64,000 nucleotides of DNA, taken from contig NZ_CANMAO010000010.1 of NCBI RefSeq assembly GCF_947495845.1, positions 60,505 to 124,504 on the forward strand. The letters run 5' to 3'. Both the position numbers and the translations under genes were made by a program. Each line of letters opens with the position of its first letter. The stretch's first letter is position 1. Below the pieces are notes generated by a model. The model made no database searches, was not told the origin of the DNA, and saw only the letters and a program-made list of their open reading frames with translations. Origin of the DNA: an uncultured Endozoicomonas sp. GTDB taxonomy: Bacteria; Pseudomonadota; Gammaproteobacteria; Pseudomonadales; Endozoicomonadaceae. This document shows, piece by piece, positions 55,874 through 63,947 of this stretch.

Positions 55874-58765
55874 CTATGCCCAATCAGCAATAGGTTGTAT
55901 ATTCATGCGATGAAGCGACAACAAACTGTCTCGAGTCAGGCATAAGTTGGCAGTAATTTTCATATTACCTCTGCATATTTGTTCGTTGATCATGCCGTCA
56001 AACGTCGTAATAATAGCCGTCGGATCTGTCGATGCAAATGCTCCTGAGATAGTATTATAAAAATCCCCCTGCGCTGGTCGGAATTGACCCAACCAAGAAC
56101 AGAGTAACTTAATACCTTCATCACATATTCTATTGAAGCCATTCATGAGCAATTGATTCTCAATAACGGGAAGGCTCCCTCCGCGCTCCCTAAGAACAAT
56201 CAACCCTGTTATCCCTTCAAAAATGGCTTTCAAACCATCATCTCGCATTCTTTCGTTGGTATTATTACCCTGAAACTGAATAGCCATAAACTGCTTGGAC
56301 AAGGGCTCCCAAATTTGCTGGATAGGTGGACCCGGAAGTACTGGCACAACATGACTTGCGATTCCAGACAATGTGGCTGACTGCGGCTGAATTGGTGCAG
56401 CACGCTGAGCAGAAGGGATCAAAGGTTGAGAGAACGGCATCATGGCCGGATGGACAGCCCTTGGAAAGGGCATTCGGATTGCTGGCTGTTGTATCGGTAA
56501 TGGTTGTCGGGGAGCAGAACATGGAACTGCATTTAAATACGGCCGTTGCATTGGGTGTATTGTGTTTGGCATCTGACAAAGAGGCCCTATTTGAGCTATT
56601 GCAGGGTCAACAGAAAACTCAACTTGCGAAGGAACCGTCGATATGCTTGATTTCTGATGATAAGTGCCTGGTATATAGGGTTCTGCACCGAAGTTTAACG
56701 TTGGTTTCTGCTGATAATTCGGTGGATCATACGAAGTAGAAGTAACATAGCGAGGATAATCACTGTCTCCGATTGAGACGGGTTCACCTCCATCAAGTAC
56801 AACTTGTTCTGCGATCTGTTCTGCAACGCTCAACTGCCTAATCATGTTTTCAGGATGTACAATAGACTCTTGTTCTGCATGCAATGCCAAGCCGCTTTCA
56901 ACCTGTTTTCTATCATCCTCGACTAAGGATTCATCTGCATGATCGCTCTTACCACCATAAACCACTCTAGTAATAGGCACATCTTCAGGCAGAACTTGAG
57001 GTAGAGGCTGTTCGTTAAAACCGGAATTAACCCGCCTGTCATCTCCACTTTCGGATTGAATACCCCCACTCTCAGCTGAATTTGGAGCAGAAACGACTTC
57101 CTCAAAGCAGAATCTAAATAGATCCGCTTGTTCGCACGGCTCATTATATCCAGCTATTTCTACAGGAACTAAAGGTGTCGAAGGCACTTTACTCTGGGGC
57201 GTTTTTCGATGGTTAACCAATGAAATGACTGGTTTGACAACAGAAGCTGAACTAACCACATTCTCCCCCGCCCCTTCAATCTGGTTGTTTCTGGAAGCTG
57301 TCATTGATGTGGGCTTGTATACGGGGGACTGAAAAGACTTTTGCTTATCTTGTTTAATTTGCTTGTAAGCTTCACTCCATTGCTCTGTCACATCGCTTAA
57401 ATTTTCTACCTTCAGCTGTTTTCCACTTTCTCTTTTATGCACCCATTCCGATAGAATTTCCAGTTTATCATGATAAGAAACTACTTTCCCTATATGCTGT
57501 TTAAATACATTCAGTAGAGCTCTTTCATACAACCTCCCAACCACGGAGTTTGGAATCCCGGGTGCGATTTTGATAAAATTAACCAGCAAAACGACGTCAT
57601 TAAGGCAGATTTTATGTCTTTTACTAGAAACCCTCTCTATAGAGTTCTTAAAAGCCATACATGCCGTTTTAGCCCATTTATCCGTTGCAGCATTATTTTT
57701 CAAAATATTAATATAGGGCATTAGATCCAAAAAAACTTGTTGACACATCTTCATTTTTTTCGCGATAGCATCATTTTTTTCATAGTTACTTTTTTGCACC
57801 CTACATTGATGATCCTTAGCTGAAGTATATTCTTTTAAAACTGGCAAAAAGAGTTCAGCATAAAGCAGCTCTCGCATTTTATTGATAGACCCGAGCCTTT
57901 CCTTTCCTCGAGACCATGTTTTTATTTCATCTAACATCTCTTCCGTTCGTGTAATGAGTTCACTACAAACCCCAGCAGCTTCAAATGCGCCTTCCTTCGT
58001 TTCTGTATTTAAAGCATTATACATACGGCCAATCAGACGCTCGCACTCCAACTGATCCAATTTACTGCGGATCTTCCTTGAATCCTGCTCAGCGTGTTTC
58101 GTTGACGGATGATGTCTCCTGTATAGACTGAGACAGTCCTGCCCAAGCCATTTAAATGGAGATCGCCCCAAATCATAAGTCAACTTTTGTAATTTTTCAG
58201 TAAGACCAAAAGTGCCTCGTTCAGGTAAGCATGAATATGTTTTCTTCACCAATGCAGGCAGTAAAACCTCTAAATCCTTTTTTAAAAAAACCATTAAAAG
58301 AATCGATTCTTTATATTTTTCCTGAAATTTATACAGCACCTCTAGCATTGACGTGTACTGACACAAGCTGAGATTTTTCTTAGTTTTACTCATATAAATA
58401 ATTTCACTCAACTCCGCTCGAAACAATTCCTGCAATTGTCTTTCCTGGAAAGAGGATAATTTACCAGCCAAAAACTCTTTCTGCCTAATCTCAAGTCCCT
58501 TGTGATAAAGAGCATCATCAATTGTCATTATCTCAGCTTCATTTTTAGAAAAATAATTATTTATCTTATTCAACACTCCAAAAAAATTACGCACTTTATC
58601 ATCTTCAATAAACCCCATTTTAATAAGAGCTGACGTATCACCAAGCAACCAATCTAAAATATGCTCAACCGAATTCAAGCAATGATCAACAGGCTCATCC
58701 TTTAAAAAAGAATGATATTTAAGCTCATTACCAACTAAGGCAAGGCAAAGATTTTCCAATTGCAC
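55874..58765 (-). CDS. large protein of unknown function (downstream part of a possibly frame-split gene)
   Basis: 963 residues from a GTG at 58765. No signal peptide or TM helix. Residues ~1-470 are helical, Lys/Glu-rich with many Cys; ~480-720 are low-complexity Ser/Glu/Asp/Pro; ~720-840 are Pro/Gln/Ile-rich (QPAIRMPFPRAVHPAM); the last ~130 form a helical domain (FEGITGLIVLRERGGSLPVI). Base composition is more AT-rich than the neighbours, suggesting transfer. I recognise no family; the look is that of the large eukaryote-associated proteins of host-associated bacteria. Its start lies inside the previous frame, 31 nt before that frame's stop and just after an A7 tract, so it may be the continuation of the upstream ORF. 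Confidence 0.7.
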   Translation of the reverse strand: MQLENLCLALVGNELKYHSFLKDEPVDHCLNSVEHILDWLLGDTSALIKMGFIEDDKVRNFFGVLNKINNYFSKNEAEIMTIDDALYHKGLEIRQKEFLAGKLSSFQERQLQELFRAELSEIIYMSKTKKNLSLCQYTSMLEVLYKFQEKYKESILLMVFLKKDLEVLLPALVKKTYSCLPERGTFGLTEKLQKLTYDLGRSPFKWLGQDCLSLYRRHHPSTKHAEQDSRKIRSKLDQLECERLIGRMYNALNTETKEGAFEAAGVCSELITRTEEMLDEIKTWSRGKERLGSINKMRELLYAELFLPVLKEYTSAKDHQCRVQKSNYEKNDAIAKKMKMCQQVFLDLMPYINILKNNAATDKWAKTACMAFKNSIERVSSKRHKICLNDVVLLVNFIKIAPGIPNSVVGRLYERALLNVFKQHIGKVVSYHDKLEILSEWVHKRESGKQLKVENLSDVTEQWSEAYKQIKQDKQKSFQSPVYKPTSMTASRNNQIEGAGENVVSSASVVKPVISLVNHRKTPQSKVPSTPLVPVEIAGYNEPCEQADLFRFCFEEVVSAPNSAESGGIQSESGDDRRVNSGFNEQPLPQVLPEDVPITRVVYGGKSDHADESLVEDDRKQVESGLALHAEQESIVHPENMIRQLSVAEQIAEQVVLDGGEPVSIGDSDYPRYVTSTSYDPPNYQQKPTLNFGAEPYIPGTYHQKSSISTVPSQVEFSVDPAIAQIGPLCQMPNTIHPMQRPYLNAVPCSAPRQPLPIQQPAIRMPFPRAVHPAMMPFSQPLIPSAQRAAPIQPQSATLSGIASHVVPVLPGPPIQQIWEPLSKQFMAIQFQGNNTNERMRDDGLKAIFEGITGLIVLRERGGSLPVIENQLLMNGFNRICDEGIKLLCSWLGQFRPAQGDFYNTISGAFASTDPTAIITTFDGMINEQICRGNMKITANLCLTRDSLLSLHRMNIQPIADWA

Positions 58766-59298
58766 ATGAAGCTTTTTTTATCAGAATTCTTATCCGAGAT
58801 AAAATTAAAATACTGACACATAATGACAAGCTCTTCATAAATAGCCCACCCTTCGCCTTTCTGAACACTGGAGGACATCTCGTCAATCGCTCCCGGTAAG
58901 CTCTTTAGAAAATGGGGACCAATGTGTTTTTTTAAAAAGGCATAGTTCTCATTTTTTTTTGCTTCCGATCTTTTTTTAAGTTCTCTAATCTCCTGAGTCA
59001 CCTGCAATATGAAGCTGATAGCACTTTTTTCTTGCATACGTACCGTATCCAGCTTTTTTGCCGCTTCTTTAACAGCATCACCAAAAAGCAGATCCGGCTT
59101 AAACGTTCCCCGTTTTAACAAAGGCCCATGGATATAGTGGGAGGCCCCTTCAGCTCTTGACTTCATCCATGGCATTGCCATCTCTGCAGGTTTAACTGCT
59201 CTTTGGTTGGATCTAGACACCTGTGAATGAGGATTATTTGATTGATGCACACGATGATGCCCACCAACTGCACCAGTTATACGAGTTTCAGATGGCAT
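58735..59298 (-). CDS. N-terminal part of the same large unknown protein
   Basis: 187 residues from the Met at 59298 (MPSETRITGAVGGHHRVHQS), preceded by a strong AAGGAG 6 nt upstream; an in-frame Met 20 codons earlier lacks one. The first 60 residues are polar and Ser/Arg/His-rich, followed by helices (KEAAKKLDTVRMQEKSAISF; IRELKKRSEAKKNENYAFLK). The frame runs through AAAAAAA (58773-58779) and stops 31 nt into the next ORF, which sits in the -1 frame. Adding one A, or a -1 slip, would fuse both into about 1,160 residues, with the helical style continuing across the joint. Confidence 0.65.
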   Translation of the reverse strand: MPSETRITGAVGGHHRVHQSNNPHSQVSRSNQRAVKPAEMAMPWMKSRAEGASHYIHGPLLKRGTFKPDLLFGDAVKEAAKKLDTVRMQEKSAISFILQVTQEIRELKKRSEAKKNENYAFLKKHIGPHFLKSLPGAIDEMSSSVQKGEGWAIYEELVIMCQYFNFISDKNSDKKSFMCNWKIFALP

Positions 59299-59556
59299 TA
59301 CTGACTCCTTATCTAATGACCTTGATAGGTTGGACAACTTTTTTGATGAAATGCACACCTAAATCCTATTTTTTTTTATTATGCTTGTACCCTCAAACCT
59401 ATCAGAAGATAAATCTATAGGTGTACAGACATGATTCCATAGTCAGCACCTGCCAAAAAAACCTCTGACGATACACCCTACACAGAATAATAAACGACAT
59501 ATTCTAAGTAGTTGACCAAATGAAATCATATTTTCTGAGCAAGTGGCCAACCACTC

Positions 59557-59604
59557 TCGGCAACTTGCTCCTGCGTTGCTCTACCTCCTGCATCCATGCA
59601 GTCG
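59557..59604 (+). repeat. 48-nt insertion module inside the long MITE copy
   Basis: Begins TCGGCAACTTGCTCCTGCGT and ends CTGCATCCATGCAGTCG. Matches the 47-nt insert in IS66 tnpC (60099-60145, opposite strand) with three substitutions and one gap. Contains the hairpin CTGCAT/ATGCAG. Absent from the short MITE copy. Confidence 0.8.
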
Positions 59605-59634
59605 TACTGCGTTACAACTCTGGTCACATAGCTA

Positions 59635-59651
59635 CCACCCACAGGGCGTAA
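59635..59651 (+). repeat. 17-nt insertion module inside the long MITE copy
   Basis: Extra sequence relative to the short MITE copy. Aligned one base later it reads CACCCACAGGGCGTAAA, 14 of 17 identical to the 17-nt insert in IS66 tnpC (CACCCGAAGGGCATAAA, minus strand of 60438-60454). Confidence 0.7.
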
Positions 59652-60098
59652 AGGCTATGCTCCCGGCGTTGCGCCTTGCATAGTAACTGGCCACTCACCC
59701 AGAAATATTCGATTCCATTTGCACAACTACTTATGTGTGATTGCAATAAAATGACCTGTGATAAAAAGACAACCTTGTTACTGATCAACCTCAACCCTAA
59801 AACAACGTAAGCGGTAATTATTACCCACCTGTTTTCAGGTGAGTTTTTGATTCCAGGGAAGCAGCTTTTCTATATCTTCAACTGATTCCGCTCTCGGCAG
59901 GTAGGTAAAAACGGTTTTCAGATACCCGCAAGGTTCCAGGCCACAAGCTTTTGCTGTTTCTACAAGGCTATAGAGATTGGCACTCGCTTTCGCACCATCG
60001 ACACTGTTGCTGAACAACCACGCTTTGCGACCCACAACGAATGGCCGAATAGCATTCTCGGCCAGGTTATTATCCATGCGCAGATAACCCTCTTCGCT

Positions 60099-60145
60099 CG
60101 ACTGCATGGATGCTGGAGGTAGAGTAACGCAGGAGCAGTTACCGA
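60099..60145 (-). repeat. 47-nt insertion module in IS66 tnpC
   Basis: Minus strand begins TCGGTAACTGCTCCTGCGTT and ends CATGCAGTCG. Its excision restores the canonical [13 protein letters not shown] reading frame. Nearly identical to 59557-59604 within the MITE. Confidence 0.85.
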
Positions 60146-60437
60146 GTAGCGAATGAGTTTGCCCCATTGGTTATGAAGGTAATTCAGCGCTTTGCCCAAC
60201 AAGGTTTTTGGTGGCACCTGGGGTAGTGATTTATCCAGCCATTGTCGTAGTTGTTGTAGGATCGGCAGGCTTTGCTCCTGTCGGATTTGCTTGCGCTCTT
60301 CCGGAGGGCTTTCCTTGATGCTTTGTTCGATTCGATACAGTTTTCGGATGTAGGCCAGGCCCATATCCGCCTTACCTGTTTTGTTTTTGCCTTTTTGGCC
60401 TTTTATAGCTTCATCGAATTTGCGCCTTGCATGGGCC

Positions 60438-60454
60438 TTTATGCCCTTCGGGTG
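60438..60454 (-). repeat. 17-nt insertion module in IS66 tnpC
   Basis: Minus strand CACCCGAAGGGCATAAA. Excision restores GCWAHARRKF, the conserved IS66 motif, with no other change. Similar (14/17) to the 17-nt module of the long MITE copy. Confidence 0.8.
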
Positions 60455-61460
60455 CAGCAGCCTTGATTGATTATTCCCGGCAGGCGACCGATAGCTGCGT
60501 AGCCTTCATACCCGTCGGTTTGCAGGTATCCCTGGTAGCCATCCAGCAGTTTCAAGGGAACTGAACCACTTCGGCTGGGTGAGTAATCGAACAGGATGAT
60601 TTTCTGCCCAGCTGCGGGTTCTGCTACCTGAACCCACATGTAGGACTGGCTCTGGGCTCGCTTGCCTTCTTCGTTTAATACCTGGGTGACGGTTTCATCA
60701 CAGTGCACCAGTGGTGCTTCCAGCAGTTTGTCCCGCATCAGGTTGATTAATGGTTGCACCAGGTCGCCACAACGAACCATCCATGCCGAGGTGGTTGCCC
60801 GGGCGATATCAACACCTAAGCGAGCCAGAATAAATTTTTCCTGACGATACAGCGGCAGGCCATCGACGTATTTACTCGTTGCAATAAAGGACAGTAACCC
60901 CGGTGTCGCTATGCTGCCCGGAATGGGTTGGGCTGGCATTTTGGATGTGGTCACTCCGCTTTCACAGGAACGACAACCGTATTTAAACCGGACGTTTTCA
61001 ATGACCTGGATTTTTGCCGGGATAATGTCCAGTTGCTCGGTGACCTCTTCGCCGATCCGGTGCAGTTCACCACCACAGCAGCTGCATTGTTTTTCGTCAT
61101 CGTTGAGGTCATGTTCTTCCCGAACCCTCGGAAGATGTTTGGGCAGTGGTTTTCTGCCCGGCTTTTTGCGGGTGTGTTCCGGAACGGTAACTTCTTCAGT
61201 CTCTTCCGGTTCAGTACTTTCGGGTTCTGGCTGGTCTTGTTCCGCTTCATTAAACAGGTCTTGCTGATCCGGCGAAGACTTTTCGCTGGAAGCACCAAAC
61301 TGTTTGTGCAGGAGAATGCGTAGTCGCTCTTCCAGTAATGCATTCTTACTGATCAGGTTTTTTACGAGTGCTTTCAGGCTGGCCGGATCATCGGGCAGCG
61401 GTTCAGGTAAGGCTTCCATGCCGATTCAAGGTAGATGGTCAGGCCAGTATTGCCAGTGCA

Positions 61461-61808
61461 TCAGGTTAACGTCGTGTATTCCAGGGGCGGATGGGGTTTG
61501 GCGGGTTGAATATCATAACCATCCAGCAATTGGTTGAGTACACTGCCAACAATGGCTTCCGATGCATCAACACCCGGCCATTTGAAACGAAATTTTTCCA
61601 GTCGCTTGTACGACCACCATGGATGGTGGAAGTGCAGATTATGCAGGAGCATTAATCTGTCCAGAGCACGAAGCCATTTCGCTCCCAGTAAAGCAGCTTC
61701 ACCTTGTCCCGCTGACGATTACAGAAGACAAAAATCATCGCAGAGAAAGGTGACTGGTCAGTTTCCTGTTCCACCAGAGCGGCCAGACCATCAATGGATT
61801 TGCGCATA
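61461..61808 (-). pseudogene. tnpB: IS66 accessory protein TnpB, 5'-truncated and interrupted by a 50-nt insertion
   Basis: Reads MRKSIDGLAALVEQETDQSP ... FVFCNRQRDKVKLLYWERNG, FVLW, then leaves frame. Removing exactly 50 nt (61611-61660) joins FVLW to YKRLEKFRFKWPG, the family sequence. Codons before MRKSIDG are cut off by the group II intron at 61809. The C-terminus GYDIQPAKPHPPLEYTTL is intact. Confidence 0.9.
61611..61660 (-). repeat. 50-nt insertion module in IS66 tnpB
   Basis: Lies precisely between the TGG of LW and the TAC of YKRLEK. Related to the 47/48-nt modules: shares TGCTCCTGC near its start and CATCCATG near its end, with the hairpin stem changed to CCACCAT/ATGGTGG while pairing is kept. 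More diverged than the other two copies. Confidence 0.7.
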
Positions 61809-62333
61809 GTGCGCCGTTGTGGCGCGTTTAATAGATTCTTAAAGGAGAAGTTGCACTACTTCGGACGTGTACAAAGCACCGACCTTAGGTAAAGGGGAAA
61901 TCCCTGAGCTGAGTGTAGCATGGTCGGAAAAGGCGTTCTGAGGGCTAGAAGTCAAAGCCCAAGACTGACGTCAGCTACGATGCTATGGCTAAGCCCATAC
62001 TGGTTGAAGCCCAGCAACAACAGTGGGTAACTAAGTCGCCCCCCTCGAAAGACTTCTGGTAACGGGGTGGGCTCCGACCCTCAACTGAGATGTGCGTAGT
62101 TGAAACAAGGGCCGAAGTTCGGAGCCGCTGGCCAAACTGCATAGCAGTACAGGTAATACGTTGCGGAAAGGCAGCCTAAGGCATCAGGAACTATGAGCGC
62201 GTAACTGCGGGATCGCCTAAGGGGAGCAATCCCTATGGTGACGGAGCGATCGTAGTAGTCAAATGCCTGACATAACGGTCAGGACATGGCGAAGGGTCGC
62301 AGGTATTAATCATCTGGAAGAGAGGTAATCGCA
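61809..62333 (+). ncRNA. group II intron ribozyme, 5' domains (I-IV)
   Basis: 525 nt between the GTGCG 5' end and the maturase start, rich in G-purine loops and paired segments expected of domains I-III, including the EBS1-type loop at 62085-62105. The maturase is encoded in domain IV; AGAGGT before its ATG serves as Shine-Dalgarno. Confidence 0.75.
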
Positions 62334-63947
62334 ATGGAAGTCGTCAAAACGACAGCCGATGGATTGGCTCAAATTCGGATACTTGCAGAGGTAAACCGGA
62401 AAGACAAAAACAGTGTTAACCGAAAACTCTACCGGTTGCTATGTGATGAAGCAGTATTGATTACCGCTTATGAAAATATTAAAAGCAAAGCCGGTAACAT
62501 GACAAAGGGTTCCGATCACAGGACTCTTGACGGGTACTCACTTGAGATGATCAGGACAGTGATTCAAAAGCTTGAGACTGAAGATTTTCAGTTCTCTCCC
62601 GTAAGAGTTCAGGAGATTCCAAAGAAAAGCGGAAAGGTTCGTCAGCTGGGCATCGCTCCACCGCCGGAAAAGGTCATACAAGAAGCCGTGAGGATGATTC
62701 TTGAGGCGATTTATGAACCGACTTTCAGTAAAAGGAGTCACGGATATCGTCCAGCGAAAGGCTGTCATACAGCATTAAAGCAGGTCTATAACCAATGGAA
62801 AGGTGTCAAATGGATTGTTGAGGGTGATATTAAAGGATTTTTCGACAATGTAGATCACCATGTGTTGATTGGTATCTTGCGAAGACGAATAGAGGACGAG
62901 CGGTTTATCAAGTTAGTCTGGAAGGCTCTGAGAGCCGGAAAGCTGGTTGTTCCGACGGATCACAAGGGCAAGCCGAAAACCCGTGGAGGCCGATACCTTG
63001 GAACCTATTTCCAAACCAGGGTAGGTACACCCCAAGGGTCAATCGTCAGCCCAATCCTTGGGAATATCTATCTGCACGAATTTGACCGAAAGGTTGAGGA
63101 ATGGATAGAAAAAACCAAGGCGCTCAAAACCGCAAACAAGGAAACCCACGAATATAAGCAGATATACAATCGAGCGAGAAAGTTGTCTGGCAAGGTTGAT
63201 CACCTGGTTGAAGTGGGAAAAATGGAACGAGGCAGTCAAGAGCATAAGGAAGCGATCAGGAAGATCAGAAATATTCGAAAGCAACGGAGTAAAACGAAGT
63301 ACTATGACGATACTTACCGTGCCGTCAAGTATGTCCGATATGCGGATGACTGGCTCATAGGAATCTATGGCCCTAAGGAGATGGCGAAGGAAGTCAAAAA
63401 GCAGGCTGAAGAGTTTATCAGGCTGGAATTGAAACTGGAGCTGCCTCCCGAGAAAACCCTGATCACAAGACCCGACAAGGAAAAAGTGAAGTTCCTTGGG
63501 ACGTATATTAAATCCGACCCCAAGGGGCATACCTCCAAACATAAGAGCGGCCGTGCGAAACGGGCGACACTTGCGCGTACCGGCGCGGGAAGCATCAGGC
63601 TTGAAGCTCCGGTCATGGAGTTGATGGGCAAACTGGTTGAGGATGGATTTGCTCAGAAAGGGTCTTTTAAGGGAAAAGCGCGTAGAGATTTAATCCCGAA
63701 ACAGGAATGGGAAATAGTCATGTACTACAACTCAGTCTTGGGAGGAATCCTGAACTACTTCTCTTTCGCTGCCAACAGGCCAAAAATAAGCTGGATTGTA
63801 TACACGCTCCAAAAGTCATTGATGCATACATTAGCGAACAGGAGACGCTGTTCAATCCGGCAGATCTGGAAAAATGGTAACGGTAAGATTACAGCCTTAA
63901 AGCCAACCAAAGAAGGTATACGACCAGCAATTCCCGCTCTTTCCTGA
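62334..63947 (+). CDS. ltrA: group II intron reverse transcriptase/maturase
   Basis: 537 residues. RT blocks: KKSGKVRQLGIAPPPEKVIQ, YEPTFSKRSHGYRPAKGCHT, WIVEGDIKGFFDNVDHHVLI, GTPQGSIVSPILGNIYLHEF and the catalytic Tyr336-Ala-Asp-Asp339 in VRYADDWLIGIYG. The maturase (X) domain includes IPKQEWEIVMYYNSVLGGIL NYFS-type sequence. It promotes splicing and target-primed reverse transcription of the intron. No HNH endonuclease (CxxC...HH) is seen before the stop, so it is either an En-minus type or truncated. Only 53 nt follow in the window. Confidence 0.93.
   Translation: MEVVKTTADGLAQIRILAEVNRKDKNSVNRKLYRLLCDEAVLITAYENIKSKAGNMTKGSDHRTLDGYSLEMIRTVIQKLETEDFQFSPVRVQEIPKKSGKVRQLGIAPPPEKVIQEAVRMILEAIYEPTFSKRSHGYRPAKGCHTALKQVYNQWKGVKWIVEGDIKGFFDNVDHHVLIGILRRRIEDERFIKLVWKALRAGKLVVPTDHKGKPKTRGGRYLGTYFQTRVGTPQGSIVSPILGNIYLHEFDRKVEEWIEKTKALKTANKETHEYKQIYNRARKLSGKVDHLVEVGKMERGSQEHKEAIRKIRNIRKQRSKTKYYDDTYRAVKYVRYADDWLIGIYGPKEMAKEVKKQAEEFIRLELKLELPPEKTLITRPDKEKVKFLGTYIKSDPKGHTSKHKSGRAKRATLARTGAGSIRLEAPVMELMGKLVEDGFAQKGSFKGKARRDLIPKQEWEIVMYYNSVLGGILNYFSFAANRPKISWIVYTLQKSLMHTLANRRRCSIRQIWKNGNGKITALKPTKEGIRPAIPALS

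Larger units (their letters stand above)
59507..59732. repeat. MITE-like repeat, long copy (226 bp) with two internal modules
   Basis: Same ~36-nt terminal inverted repeats as 22334-22494, opposite orientation. The outer and inner sequence aligns with the short copy except for a 48-nt module (59557-59604) and a 17-nt module (59635-59651); 226-161=65 nt, exactly 48+17. No ORF. Confidence 0.8.
59835..61419 (-). pseudogene. tnpC: IS66 transposase TnpC, broken by two short insertions
   Basis: The first 326 codons are intact: leucine-zipper start (LVKNLISKNALLEERLRILL), zinc-finger region (CSCCGGELHRIGEEVTEQLD), TSKYVDGLPLYRQEK and catalytic region (APLVHCDETVTQV; LQTDGYEGY). The frame then breaks at 60438-60454: removing exactly 17 nt restores GCWAHARRKFDEA. 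A second break is at 60099-60145: removing 47 nt restores [20 protein letters not shown]. The end ([20 protein letters not shown] ... [14 protein letters not shown]) is normal. Apart from these insertions the gene reads almost cleanly, so the damage appears recent. Confidence 0.93.
59807..61808 (-). mobile_element. degenerate IS66-family insertion sequence, truncated by a group II intron
   Basis: Contains tnpC and tnpB remnants in the normal order on the minus strand. The left end begins at GTAAGCGGTAATTATT (59807), the GTAA terminus typical of IS66. The right part (start of tnpB and any tnpA) lies beyond the intron inserted at 61809 and outside the window. tnpB and tnpC are broken by three short insertions, so this copy cannot make a transposase. 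Confidence 0.88.

Noticed and set aside
58735..58800. Classic -1 programmed ribosomal frameshift heptamer at the A7 tract
   Set aside because: In the incoming frame the heptamer reads T AAA AAA, so P-site re-pairing would be to TAA with a mismatch; simple slippage or indel explains it better, so I do not claim a programmed site.
60911..61323. Plus-strand ORFs of 118 and 131 codons within tnpC
   Set aside because: Antisense shadows of the IS66 transposase frame.
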